Shown in pieces: positions 1-14,000 of a stretch of 49,000 nt of DNA. A program made the position numbers and the translations under genes. The stretch's first letter is position 1; each line of letters starts with the position of its first letter. The notes under the pieces are model-generated. The model was not told where the DNA came from. It did no database searches and saw only the letters and a program-made list of their open reading frames with translations. The DNA is taken from NCBI RefSeq assembly GCF_037975245.1, contig NC_092566.1:16721001-16770000 (forward strand), in the 5' to 3' direction. This DNA is from Apostichopus japonicus. Taxonomy: Eukaryota > Echinodermata > Holothuroidea > Aspidochirotida > Stichopodidae.

Positions 1-1930
1 ATATATATATCATTATATGTACAATTATACTAAATGGTAGATGAAAATCTGTGATATCATAATGATCTACCTCAGGTAAATGTAAATCATTGGTGCATGT
101 TACTAAGGCAACCACTGTTTCCACTTTATATGCTAAAGGCAACCACTGTTTCCATTTTATATGCTAGATGACACAGGCGATATGGGATGGACGAACTATA
201 TTTTGCTAGATTTGGAACTTATATTTGTCCCAGATTTATAGTTGCACCAATGATAATATTAAGTATCCAATTGTGATCGACACTAATACATGTACAACAT
301 ATTGCTACACGATGACACATTAAAATACTGATATCTTTTGGGGGGGTGTTGGGTTGGGGGGGGGCTCAAGGGTGCCACACACAGCTATGGACATACAACA
401 ATATAACAAAATGTGTACGACTTTAATATCAATTACATAGAGCAGTGTGAAAAACTCATTTCACGACTTGGGAGGGATAAAAAATGTCACATATTTTAAT
501 GTTATTAAAATATTATTACGTATCTAGTTTTTACATGACCACACATTGCATAAGTTTACAGAGCTACATATCAGAACATGTGCACACGATCCTAAATGTT
601 GAGTAGATTCATTAGTCCAGATTCTTTCTACCGTTAATACTTGAAAAACGTCCCTTTAGTGCCCTAAATTCCCAGCATGACTTTGATCTCTCCAGTGACA
701 CATAACACTGGGTTAAAACGAGAGGCATATGATGTCTTTCTAATCAAGTATTGATGGGGCGAGTGTCCTCTTGTGATATCATGTACTACTCATCTCTCTT
801 AAACTGGGTTAGCTAATGTTCGACAGCAAGCATACTATCTCTGAGATGACACAGTTACAATAATTAAAAAAAATTGGCACATCCGCCGTTATTGGGAACA
901 GATGGACAGAATTCTGCCGAGGTATTAACCGATCCAAGCTGCTGGAGATCCATATAACCGCCCACAGTATTTACACAAGGATCGCAGTTCTGTTATTTTT
1001 ATTATTTTTACAGTGTTAATAAAGAACCATGATTTGGGAACTTGTTTAGCTGATTCAAGCAGCTGCTAACATTTCTCCTTGTTCAATATCTGGCAATTTA
1101 ACCAAAATCAACAAAGTTTGACTGAAAAATAAGATGAAGCAAAAAAATTCAGTTTGGTGCAGCAGAAGTCACCGACCCAACCTAGATTATTTTTTCACAG
1201 ATATATTCTAATTAACAAGTTATGAATAATTCTATTCATTGTTGATGATTTTGCCCCCCCCCCCCCCTTCCTGTAAATTTTACTCAAATTGATATAATCA
1301 CATGGTAGATCAGACAGTTTCCACATAAATTTAAAAATTGCATTCTTGCAAATTGATTTTTTTCAAGGTCATTGAAATATTATTTTTTTTATAAGATTTT
1401 AAAGATGAATTTAGGCACACAATAAATTTGGATTTTGTTGTAAAGCATAAAAACACTTTGCTATCAGTTCAGGTGGAATTTTTACAACGCTTTTTAACTT
1501 TGAGCATTGACCCTTTAAATAGCTGAAATTCATCAATTAATGTAAACTAGGTTATTTTGGGTTTTTGTTTTTCCAGCTTGGGTAACTTGATCATAGAAAT
1601 GCGAAAAGGTTACGATCTAGGCTTGATGTTATACTGGACATGTAGATCAATGTAATAAAGCACACAGTATTTAAATTGGTATGAATATTATCTCAACAAA
1701 CTATTCCTTGGAACACACAAATGTGATTTCTTTGACTCTTTGGAAAAAGACTACTGAGAATGCATGCATTATATCATATTCTGACATACACGTTAGTGTA
1801 CAAAAACGCACATAAATTAATTCACCCGAGAATGCACTTTAAACACAGACTACAGTTAAACATATTTATCTACCATATCCTGATGTATAGAATTTTAAAA
1901 TAAGAAATGCACAATTTTTTTTTTGCTCAC
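1..1930. other. RUFY intron sequence, non-coding
   Basis: This should be intron downstream of RUFY exon 10. I see no exon with RUFY or FYVE character on the minus strand. It holds AT-rich DNA, a 32-base imperfect tandem duplication at about 101-165 (GGCAACCACTGTTTCCA twice), a G-rich stretch at 340-364 and a poly-C run at 1254-1268. Confidence 0.6.
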
Positions 1931-2028
1931 CTATCCTCCAATTTATAGATGGTTTCTTCCATTTGGTTGGTCTTCTGTTCCAGCTTGGATACTAAATTAG
2001 TTTTATGTTCTATGGTCGAAGCTGTCGC
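1931..2028 (-). CDS. RUFY: RUFY exon 10 (coiled coil), last exon in the window
   Basis: A 98-base exon with acceptor TTTTCCCCAG|GCGACA and donor GATAG|GTGAGC. It encodes [20 protein letters not shown] and [12 protein letters not shown], aligning with the family segment around GKTNQ. It ends in phase 2, so at least one more coding exon must follow to the left; none is recognisable in 1-1930. Confidence 0.92.
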
Positions 2029-5001
2029 CTGGGGAAAACAGAGTAATTATGATAAAATTGATTAAAATTCATAGTTATGACACCTTCCATATATATATAT
2101 AGATGCTCTCAGCTTTATATCAACACATTGCATATCATTTTGGACCAGCATGAAGATGAAATCTGGACATTTTGCACAGGTAAAAATACCAGAGGAGGCT
2201 GTTTTGTTGTTGAATATTTGAAAGTTGTATTCACATTTTTTTTTCTTTTTTAAGGTTAAACAGCAAGATGGCTTTCATTTCTTTTATATAGCAACTTTGA
2301 GTTTAGCAGTTTAAACAAACAATTTTTTTACTCAAAAACAAAATTCCAAAAAGAAAGAAATATAGCCAAAAATACCCTACATTTTGTCACCAAAAGTAAA
2401 AGTTAATAAATAAATAAATAAATTCGATTAGGTCCTCAGTATTTTTGACCCTAGAAACTTTTTCTCTGTATTTATTGGAAGAAGCAAATTATGAAAAAAA
2501 AAAAATTAATTTGTTTACTTTGTGTGACTTTATATGCTACAGGAACTTGCCTATCCATACTAATAACCTAGATATATTGCGCATGGAATGTTACAACTGA
2601 TTTGCACCAGATGCTCGCACAAAAGTAGGACGCTGGGCAGGCTGCTCAGAGCAGTAGTGATTCTTCAACATTTTATGATGCCAAACAGACATTGAAAGCT
2701 CAGTGATGTCATACAAAACTGAAAACACTAAATATATTCCCTGCTTGCGGTAATTTTCTTCTACATGCGTGAGCAGGAAATTATTGATCCCTGTATCACA
2801 ATGAGACAGAAGGCAGTTTATCAAATAAGATCCCTTCTAGCAGAAATGATATATATTCTTTGTCCCAAGAGACTTCTACATCCATTTCACTATGAATGAA
2901 CCCAATTAAACAGCATCCCAGGCCTAGGTATGGAGATGAAAGGAATCTATATTACACAAATGAGTGCTTTTGCGCAGTGTTCTGAGTGGATCTTGAGTTG
3001 GAATTAATGTATCAGAGCTTCTTAACTTTAAGTCGAGGATGGACTGTGGGGAAATTATTGTATTATCTGGTATCATAGAGCAATACAAAGCAAACAAATA
3101 ACTAAATACACATCGTTCAAAGAAAAAGAAAAACCTTCCTCTTTTGTATTTGTTTGTATTCTGTGCTATGTAAAATCATAAATATATGAAACAAGATATC
3201 AGGACTATCTCATTTGATCCCTGGACAGTGCTATGAATGAAATGGGCTAGAGGGTATATGTGGAGGGGAATATTGTGAGGAAACTTATTAGTGTTCAGTA
3301 TGACAGCTAGTGATTCTTAATCAATCCAACAACTAAACAATGAAGAACTCATCAATAAATTTACAGGGAAAAAAAAGTCTCAATTGAATAAGTTTTGTTG
3401 TACAAGTTTGGCGTATAAAAGCACTGCATGGCATGAAGCAGACAACTTGTCTCCTTAAATAGGTGCAAAAAAGTCATAAATAAAATATCAAATTACATCT
3501 GATCCGGTAATCCATCTTTTTGTGGTCATGAATCATTTGACAAACAAATTATTAATATTTTATAATTTTGTCGACTAAAATCTGTCAGCTGGTGGCTATG
3601 ACAGTTTGGCTCTGCTATCATAGCAATATAAAATTTTACAGGCTCTGTGAGAAAAAAAGCAAAAGCAAAACACAACATAAACAGTCTCACACGGTGGTTA
3701 AAAAGCAAATCAAAAACAAGTCTAAGAGAGAGCCTGACTACCGATTTTCAAGTTGAAATGTGGGTGTCCTGACTTGTGCTTTTACCTGCACTTTACTGTA
3801 GAGACCCAAGTTGATGTTTTTAATCTCTTCCAGCTGTTTTCGGAGAGATATGACCGAGTCCTGCTTCTCGTGGATGTCTTTCTCCATCAGTTGCATGGCC
3901 ATCTCCATCTCAGTCTTCAGTGTCTTCTGCAACTCTAATTCTTGCTCAATCTCCTGAAGAGAGAGACGGAAGAATATTAAACATTTCGCTTTTTTTATTT
4001 CCCCGAGGTATGGAAAAAACCCAGTTCCTTGCATGGGTGGATTTATGATAATGATTGTTTCAAAGATGTGATTATTCTGGAGAAATTTTTCTTTTATAAT
4101 GATGGCTTTCTTGGAATTTATCAAGGGTTGTTTTGGTCAAGATGTAAAATGGTGAGGGTTGCTTATCAAGCTCTAACGACAAGAAGTTGATTAAGAAAAG
4201 AATTTAAAAATAGAATTCCAATAAGAATCCACAACAAGTAGTAATGTATTTGCAAGAGAGAAGAAAAGTAAAGATGTTCATTGATCTAATGTTTCATTAA
4301 TGTCCTTCAATTCAATGAATCGCACATTCTCTTGTCGTAATTGTCTGCTTTTTGTGAGAAAATTTTAAGAAAAAAACCCAGCAAAATTAAAAATTTTAAA
4401 AACATGATCTAACAAACATAATTTCCTTTCACTACAGACTGATTTACTCAACAAATTGAACAAGTTTAATTAAGGGATGAAAAAATTTTATAAGATTGTT
4501 TTTTTTCTTAACGAACTTGTCGCCTATCGGCTTCTGATTGCAGTTTCTCTTTGGCGTCGGTGTACATTTCGTTCAACCCTGACCTGGAAGTCTGGTAGGT
4601 CTCACGCTCAACTTCTATATCCTGCTTGGCAATCTGTAATTAACAAAATTTGAAAAAATTTCATATAAAATAATTACATAAAAATCCATATTTAAGGATT
4701 CCATTTAAGGATTTGCATGGCAGAGTTCTGAGTCCAGTAAGTTTTACAGACACACTCACATATATATTTATATATGTATATTTATATAAATAAATATATG
4801 TTTTAGGCTTTTTCAATAATTGTCTTACTGTACTATAGTTTCTCTTACTTATTTATATTTAAACATTGACTACGATTTAATCTATTTTACTATTTAATTA
4901 CTTTTGAATTTGTTTTGGACTATTACATTTGTTAAGCGCTTTGAGCAGCTTTGCTGATTATGCGCTATATAAATATTACTTATTATTATTATATATATTT
5001 A

Positions 5002-5039
<38 letters not shown>

Positions 5040-8000
5040 GGAATACAACATACAACAAATACAATACTCAATGAGTTTCTTGTTGTTATTTGTTTTTGTT
5101 TTTTTTTGTCTTTCTTGTATACTTTACTCTCACATGACATGAATTAGGAAGGAGGCAACCTTGTAACAATGGAGACAAAGGGATGCTTTCTTGTAAGTCG
5201 TACATAACTACGATGAAAAATTTCATGCGCAATAACGTTGTCAAGACGTAGAATTACCTTCAACTTTTTCTCGACAGTCTCGTGGATGTTTAAGTTCTCG
5301 TTCCTCAGCTGTTGGTTCTCTGTTTGGAGACTGATGATGTCATTGTTAGCTTTGGCAAGCTGTTGAGAGAAGAACAGAAATAGTTCAATTGCCTGCAATA
5401 CATACTTACATCTTTACTATTGAATATTCATCAATTTAAAAAAAAACACACATTTAGATCAAAGTGATGAATATTAATATTTTTTTGTGACAATTTGGCA
5501 GTTTTTATCACATAATAGATCACCCCTTAATTCTACCTTCCCCTTGAAATCAAACAATAGAGGATCTAGATGATAAAAATCTTGCACATAAAATCACATG
5601 CTACAAACTTGAGTGGTAGAATCCCAGAAACCTTTTTGGTTTGGTTATTTACATATTTATGACGACATTTAAATTACCAAGTCATACTTATAAATGCACT
5701 TTGCCATCCAGTAAAATTCAATTGGTAATATCTTAGCACAGCACACCTCATTACCCACATCCAGAATACTGCACACTTTCTCCACAAATCCAAATCTACA
5801 CGTTTTCCGCAGATTTTTCTATCCAGGGAACTTTGTTAGTAGAATGCAACATAGAAGACTGAAAAGTGACTTCACTGGCAACTTGAAGTTAGCAAACATG
5901 GACTACAGTATGTGATTCAACCTGGTATTTGTCACATCTCCATATTACACATGTATATCAACACAAGAAACTTCAGAGACTATATTGCAGGTTGCCAACA
6001 AAATTATACAGTGAACCATCTGAATAAGGTTTTGTAGCAAATTCACAGGCCTGACAAGAATTTACCTTGATCACCAAATAGCTTTCTAAAATATTACAAG
6101 AAAGTTACAAGCTGCTAGGTGTCAAAAACATACAAGTAACAAAATGCCACTTTCCTTTTCTATTCTTAAGAACTACCCTTATGTATCGACAGTGATTGGT
6201 TGTCCACTTGGCAAAACAATAGCAGGAAATCATTGGCCCTAGCAGAAGTATTCATGAATAATTCAGCAAATTATTTCCAATCTAGTGTTGACTTTCCCCG
6301 CTATTTCCCTCTCCCTACATCTAATAATAACTCTACTCACTTCTTCCTTCATGCTTCTGTTACCTTCCTCCAGGTTTTTTATCCTGGCTTGTAAGACTTG
6401 AACCTGTGACGTCAAATGTCGATTATGTTCCTCCAGGTAATTCTTCTGGTCTAGAACTGCAGCCAGGTTGATTGATGGATTACTGTCAACAAATGATTGG
6501 AAAAAAAAGAAGACATTTCACTGAAAGGAGTACGAAGCAAAGATCTCTTGAAATATAAAAGGAATTTTGGTCCCTTCTGTTACTGTTACTTGTCATTTAG
6601 CCTTTGAAGAAGATCCTGTTAGGATCGAAACGTCAGGCCAACTTTCTTTTACACATAAATATAAAAGGAATTGATTACTAACATGTTAAAAACTGATAAG
6701 TGTTACAAACTGTTACAGTAAGTGTAGAACTGCAGCCAGGTTAATCGATGGAGAACTGTCAAAATTTCCCCAAAAAATGGACATTTCACAGAATGGAATA
6801 TGAAGCAAAGACTTCTATAAAATATAGGAATTGATCACTAAAGTGTAACAAAACTGTTAAGTGTGAAGTTTTAACAGATCAATTCCAATATGATCCCAAA
6901 GTTTGGATCAGATCCTGTCTGGATCAGATCCCTGATATAAACTACAAACTTGCGTCAAGTAGAAATCGGATTCCCAGTCAGGGACTTGTACTCCATCAAT
7001 CCTTTCAGAGGCTACAATCTGGTAATTTACACTTTGGGAGAATATTTAAGATTTAATAATTACACTCTCTCACTACGGAGCTTTGCTTTAAATGTCCTTT
7101 CTAGACTTGGTGCTCACAATAAGTTAAGTACCAGTTTTATACACTTTTCTTTGAGAGTTTTGGTACCAGCTGTCATATACGGTCAGGGCAGTGTGTTAAA
7201 GTAGATCTCAGGATATCGTCATTTGATATTCTCGCAGACCTAGCAGTGAGAGATTTCACAGGTACTTGACCGATTCAACCTTATTCACATATTATCTGTA
7301 TGTTGATGACAAAGTGCCACTTGAACTATATTAATGAAGTGAAATTGAAGTGATTGAAAGGGTACTCTCTCTGAAAAAGTCTTAAATTTCTTTAATAATG
7401 GTATGACATTGCACGTCTGATGAAATGTGAGTGATGATAGAGTTCTGGATACCACAGTGCCGTTACAGCGAACTGTATCAATGGAATGGATTACGTTCAT
7501 CAAAACGAGTGTGGCTACTACTGTACACTGATTAAATAATCAATCTTTGAATTTCTGAAACATTTTCAATGTATCCAATAGAAGATTTCATTGTTCAAAG
7601 TTGCTTTTATTCATTGCACCTCGATTGCACGACATACCATTAATGTATGAGGATCTAGTAAAGTTCCAGCAGGGAACCTTACGTTACTGTTCATCGAGTA
7701 CTGTGCTGTATACACACATTACCTTGGTGTTCATTCTGTACAAACATACATATATACTGTACATATTCTGTACATAACATACATCCATTGCTGTAAGTAC
7801 TGTAAATTAACGTATTGTACCGTACTGCACTGTAATGTACATACAGAAGTGTGCTGTATGTACACATTACCTAGTGTCCATTCTGTACATGTATCATATA
7901 CACACATATTATGTCATACAATACATCCATTACTGTAAGTACTGTAAATTAACGTAATGTACCGTACTGCACTGTACAAACATCAGTGTGCTGTATACTG

Positions 8001-11000
8001 TAAATGTACACATTACCATAGCATTCATTCTGTACATACATACATATTCTATGTCCATTGCTGTAAGTACTGTAAATAAACATAATGAACCGTACTGCAC
8101 TGTACTGTACTGTACATACAGAAGTGTGCTGTATACGTACACATTACCATAGCATTCTATACATAACAAGTCCATTGCTGTAAGTACTGTACTGTATTAA
8201 AGTCATGCACAGTGCTGCACTGTACATACAGAGCTGTGCTGTATATACACCTTACTGTAGTATTAATTCTGTATACATATTCTGTACATACATATTCTGT
8301 AAATATTGCTGTAAGTTAACATAATGACCGTACTACACTGTACTTTACATACCAAAGTGTGCTGTATACATGTACACATTACCATAGCGATCATTCTGTA
8401 CATACATATCATATGTCCATTGCTGTAAGTACTGAAAATTAATGTAATGTACAGTGCTGGCTGCACTGTACACACAGTAATGAATTGAATTCAGTACTTT
8501 ACAATCAGGCCAGTTAAGGTACTCTACATTCAGTAATACAAATACCATACTTGTACCTAGAGCTCTAATTTTGTTTCTCAATGATTCATATTAAATACGG
8601 ATTTTGATCATGGTTAATGTTCCATGTATGATTGGCACATAACAAATAAACGTTTCCATGGCGATCTAACCTATTTAACAGATATAACAACATTTACTAT
8701 TGCAGAGTACTCCATCAAGTAAACTATAGAGCAGGAAATCATTGCAGAGATATCTATGAGACGAACTCTCATACAGTATACCAGAGTATATAATCCATGA
8801 AAAATATGAAAGGTCATGACTGTATGCATGCAAAATTTAAGTCTTGATATGTAATACCAGTCCAGCCCAAATAAAATGATCAATTTGAAAGCCAGAAATG
8901 TTTTCTGGAATGCTCCTTTATGACTAATTGATGATGATCATGTTGCCTCCAGGGTGCAGGCCTCAGTATTAATGTTTCTCCATTGTTTTATTAATTTCTA
9001 ATAACTCTACCAAAAACAGTTTTCTTTTCACTTCACATTTAACAGAGCTTCCATTTTAACATATCACTTTGAGGCCATAAAAGTCTAATTTTATTCCCCA
9101 TTGAGTTTTGCGTTGGATCTGAGGGACTGACCTAATGGTCTGTGCATTAGACTATAGTCCAGTCACTTTAAAGGCATTGAAGACTCGCCCCAAACCACGT
9201 GCCGCCTTATGGAAAAGTTTCTGTTGCTTGCAAGAGACATTTTGTTCGTGTCGTTACAAAATGCAGACAGTACAGTAATGAAACGTGATATATACCTAGT
9301 TATTTTTAGCTGGACCTGAGATGTCCATCACTGTATCTTTTATACACTGTGCTGTGGGTATTGACCACAGCTGTATGTACTGACTGTACACTAGTGTCTT
9401 ATTACCGACGGTAGCAAGCTGTGTGTGTATTTTCTGGGATCGATGGTGGTGTCTAACACTTCTGTTACACCTCATTCGAAACTAGGTCAGATTACAGGCA
9501 TTAGACGTTTCTTTTTGCGTGTCTTCACACTCTTTAATCGATGAATTTCTGACGTTTAAAGGGCCGTTTCTCAAAACTTTAAAAGAGTTACAGAAATGCA
9601 ATCTGGATTGACAGCAGTGGTTTTGAACGGTCTACAACATATCAAAATTAATTTATAAATTTATATATTTATTCATAAATTTTGTGACTTAAGTCTGTCA
9701 CTGAATAGATTACCATTGAAATACCACCATTCTTGATATTCATGTAACAATGAAAACCATCTTGCCTCCTTACTGCCATTTGTCTTTGAATTGGTTTAGC
9801 AATGTTTTATAACATATAATTTATTACCTAAGCCATAAGATGTTTCCAGAGATGCCATTTGAAGCTGTATTTCATCCATGCATGGTGCCATGCCTTCTCT
9901 AACTGTGGTTAGTGGACTAAGTGACTTGCGAACTGAATTACATACTTCTTTAAACATGAGCTTTTGAATTTTGTAAATAACGAAAGTCACGGGTCAAAAC
10001 ACATGTAGCTTAATAGTTTAATAACAGGATGAAACTTCAAAGTGACAATTATCTTCAATCAATCGTCTGTCAATATTGGACATTAGATTTACAGTATATC
10101 ATTTTGGCATCAAGATATTCTACCCCCTGCTCTCCCCCCCCCCCCCATGCGACACTATTTTAAGCCCTAAGCAATGTCCAAACGAGATAACCTTTCTTAA
10201 AAATGTGATTGTAAATTAACAAGAAGAACGAGATCTCCCCCTTTTGGTGCCTCTTACGGTTCACCAAATATCTGTTTCCCCTTTTCCGTATCACAAAATT
10301 TCTTTCTCCGGCAAAGGAAGATGTTACAAATCATTGACATAAATGTTTGACAGTGCCTAGCAATGTTCTCAAAATGAAGGTTGATGCCTTCCCAAATCAC
10401 CAGGCTAATCTGGGCTTTGACAGCCAGGCTTTTAGCTGCCGCTGCTGCTGCTGTTAATAACAAACTTGTGCAGAAGCAGAGGGACACGCTACAGGATATA
10501 CAGTGAGGCCTCATCGAGGTAACTTTACAGAATGGCTCCGACAAAATCTACAATTTCTCTTTCTTCTTCTTCGAGTAAACTTTGCCAAAAGCAATAATGC
10601 TCTCAATATAAAGATGAAAATGAATATTTTCCATCGCAGTGGAACAACTTTGTAATATCATTTTCCATGTGGTAAGCTGTAAACCCGAAGAACATTATCT
10701 GAATATCAACTATGCATGCTCCACCATTTGGAACATGATTTCATTTTCCATCCACAGTGTACAATAAAACAATTATACTGTTAGATTTGTTAATAAGCAT
10801 TGTTTGCTTTAATACCTTCTTTGATTTTGTTTCGAAACCAATACAGGCCTCAAAACTCTGGGTATTTTAGGTCTAAAGGCCAGTGGAGTTTGCTGTTCGC
10901 CGGTACGATAAAAATGCACTCGCATATTTCTGCCCGTGCAAATTACTCTTGTGTTTTAATTCAAGGAAAATGCAAGTGGGAATTATTATTTTAGCCAGTA

Positions 11001-14000
11001 GATTTGATCTGCACTGGCATTGTGAAGGAAATGGTTAAAGTTGTTAAATTCTAGGCCGGTAGTGCAAAAAAAACACAAATATGTACACCAATGGCCACAT
11101 ACACACAAAAATTAAATGAAAAAAACAAAACAATAAAGCTGTGGTCAACATCTTTGTGTTTATAGGAGAAAGGTCACATGCCAAACATGTAGAGTCTGTG
11201 CTCAGTACTTATTAATATACCAATAATATATTTTATAAATTAATTAAAATTAAATTAATTTTACTAATTAATATTTTATATTTTAATAATTAATATTTTA
11301 ATTAATATTAAAAAATTATTAAATTAATTTGATAAATTAATATACCAACTCACACCGGAAGCTTATGTAGAAAGTTAAATTAGACTGGGAACAGAACATA
11401 CCGAGTTTGGCATAATCAGTTAAAGAATAACATCCAAATACCTGTATATCTGCTGGAACCCAACGCTGTTGTCTTTGTGTTTGATTATTACTATTATTAT
11501 TATTATCGTTTGACTAGATCTGAACTGCACACACATGCATTTTAATCTGCACTGTTTTTTCTCACCTTGCTGATCCGTTCTCTGGTTTATCCAAGTAGTT
11601 CCCTTCCTTGAAGTACAAACTGAAGTCAATAACAGAGGGTGCATTGTCCAGATCATCTCCCTTCACGCAGAGGTTACAGTCGATGACGTTCAAGCCGACC
11701 AACAGACCGGCGATGACGTGAGCTTCCTCCTCCCTCAACAGGGCAGACGGCTCGTAGTGCTCACTGTACAAAAAAAGAGAATGATTGAATTTCACTGTTA
11801 CACTTTTGAGCAAATCACTTTTAAGAACTAATTTATTCATTGCAAAAGCAGTTAAAAATTGCAGTCTTCACCCCCTAACCCAGGGTTTCCCTACCTTTAT
11901 CCCCCACGAACCCCCTGTGGATGTCAGAGTTGTCCAAGAACCCCCAACTTTTCGAGACACGATTTGATTCATTATTTACTATAATACGCATAACAGTGCT
12001 TAAAGTATCACATGCACAGTATGGTACTACTATGGCAACATATATGCGTATGGAACGCGAAAAGAGTTTGTTGATAGGTACGACTTTTGTACATATCAGA
12101 TTTTAGTTCAACAAAAAGTACTCTAGATTTGACTTTCAGAAATGTCTCACAAACCCCCTGGGATGGAATCACGCACCCCCTGGGGGTACATGCACCCCAG
12201 TTAGGGAACCCTGCCCTAACCATACAGATGTCTTACCCCCACCCGCATTCTTATAAACCGGTGCCATCATTAAAATGACCTTAAAAAAATGTGACTGTAT
12301 CATCATGGATCTATTCATTAGCATATATCTAGATGGGCAATGATTTTTCCTGACATGAAAACATCTTCGGTATTAAAACGACTCAAACATTTTGAACGAG
12401 TTGCACTTGCGCCCTGTGAACGATCGTATTTAGATTCAAAATCCTGTTGTTTGTCCATAAATATGTCTCACAATACCACTGCTCCTAATTACAGTAAGAA
12501 CCTTACTGTTTATCACCCTGCTACCCTGTTAATTCTTGTACCACAGGTATGCACCAGATTTGGTACTCGCGCCTTTTAAGGGCCAAAAGCTATGGAACTC
12601 TGTTCCTATCCCTGTACCATGATCGATAACATTGATAGGTTCAGAGGTCATCTAAAGCACATGTGTTCTTCTAGTCGGGTTGACTTTTAAAAAAAGGTTA
12701 ATATGTAAGTGTCTGTCTTCTAGGTATATTTAGTTGTTTCTCACCAGCCCACCTGTGCATGTCTATGTTATCTCAGCATTGATAGAAGGTGGGCTATACA
12801 AATACCTCATTTTCTCTGTCTATCTGTCTGTGTCTGTCTGTCTGTCTACAGTACCTACACAAATCTGTGCTGATGTCACGCTGGTCATAGCATTGACACT
12901 AGTGTCTGAAACCTTTCTACTTTCTCTATATTTTGATTTTCCCATTTCAAGGTTAGATGTTAACAGTAGTGACGATGAAACCAATGACATCACTAGGCCA
13001 TGTCCACAGCTTCAATATTCAGATTCAGCATTTACAAAAACCCATCTGATACTGAAAATAAATATTGTAATAAATATAGATATATAAAAAGAAAACACAA
13101 TGTATCCATTAAGGCACCATGACGTCACATTTTAAACTTGATCAAGTCTTCAGCCTCGTGTGTTAAGTGACATTTCAATCTGTGACATCTCTCTAATGGA
13201 ATAAGTGTTTTATTAGCAGCTGTGTGGGGAAGTTGAGCCTGACAGCCATCTCTATCACAAACTATTCCCTGTGACAGTAATTGTCCTGGTAGACCCTGAG
13301 ACTATTCTCACCTCAGTAACTCCTTGCTATCCATCATCATTCGAAAGTAATCGGACAGTTTCTTCTGCATCAGAGCTAACCTCAGCCAAGCCCTACCCCT
13401 TCCTAAACTGGTTCTGAAATGCCCAAAAAAAAATCAAGGAATAAATATAATTAAGAAATTATGAATAATTTCTGCAAAGCTCTTATAACTCATTTGTATA
13501 GTACTGCAGCTGTACGGTACACTCAAGCGATACAATAGGCGAATAAAAAAAATTTGCTAGCTGAGGGCAAACTGTAGCATTGCATGCAGGGATGTTGGGT
13601 CATCAATGGGGTGCCAACTTTTAGGATTATGCTTTTTAAGAACTCATTCATCTACAGAGCAGTCATTTATATTCAAAATGGGTTCTAAGAATTTCTGTTA
13701 TAATCTTTTTAATCCTTTTAAATCTTTCATTCTAAAAAAAAAAAAAGAAAAAAAAACAATTCTAATCCTCCATCTTATTTCTTATTTGTTCATGCTTTCA
13801 TGCTTGTACATTTCAGATCTTTTGTCTATCATTATTGTGTCCTATTTATAAATTTTGTAATTTATACTGGAATAAAGAAATTGAAATTGATGCTTACAGA
13901 CTGACAGTAGTTCTTAAATTACACAGTTGACAATTTAATCATGCTCCTATTTTTGCTAGACTCAAATCATTCCAAGTGCTATACAGCAGTGGTTCGATTT

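Larger units (their letters stand above)
6483..11565. other. RUFY intron 5-6, non-coding
   Basis: A 5.1-kb intron. Besides the exon 6 duplicate, the tandem array and the 9165 repeat, it has a poly-C run at 10133-10147, GCTGCC/GCT repeats near 10434-10454 and a low-complexity TTAA/TAATTA tract at 11219-11345. Short open frames on either strand show no family resemblance. Confidence 0.6.
11764..13311. other. RUFY intron 4-5, non-coding
   Basis: A 1.5-kb intron almost filled by the hAT-like MITE (11881-12213), the LINE remnant (12420-12850) and unique AT-rich sequence. No further exon seen. Confidence 0.6.

Noticed and set aside
886-960. A possible next RUFY exon after an acceptor-like CTCCAG
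   Set aside because: The phase could fit, but the translation lacks coiled-coil or FYVE character and has no clear donor.
7930-8581. Tyr/Met/Cys-rich open frames on the minus strand
   Set aside because: They are translations of the TGTA/TACA-rich tandem array.
10254-10544. A 96-codon minus-strand open frame with a poly-Ala stretch
   Set aside because: The Ala run comes from a GCTGCC/GCT microsatellite; there is no splice context and no family resemblance.
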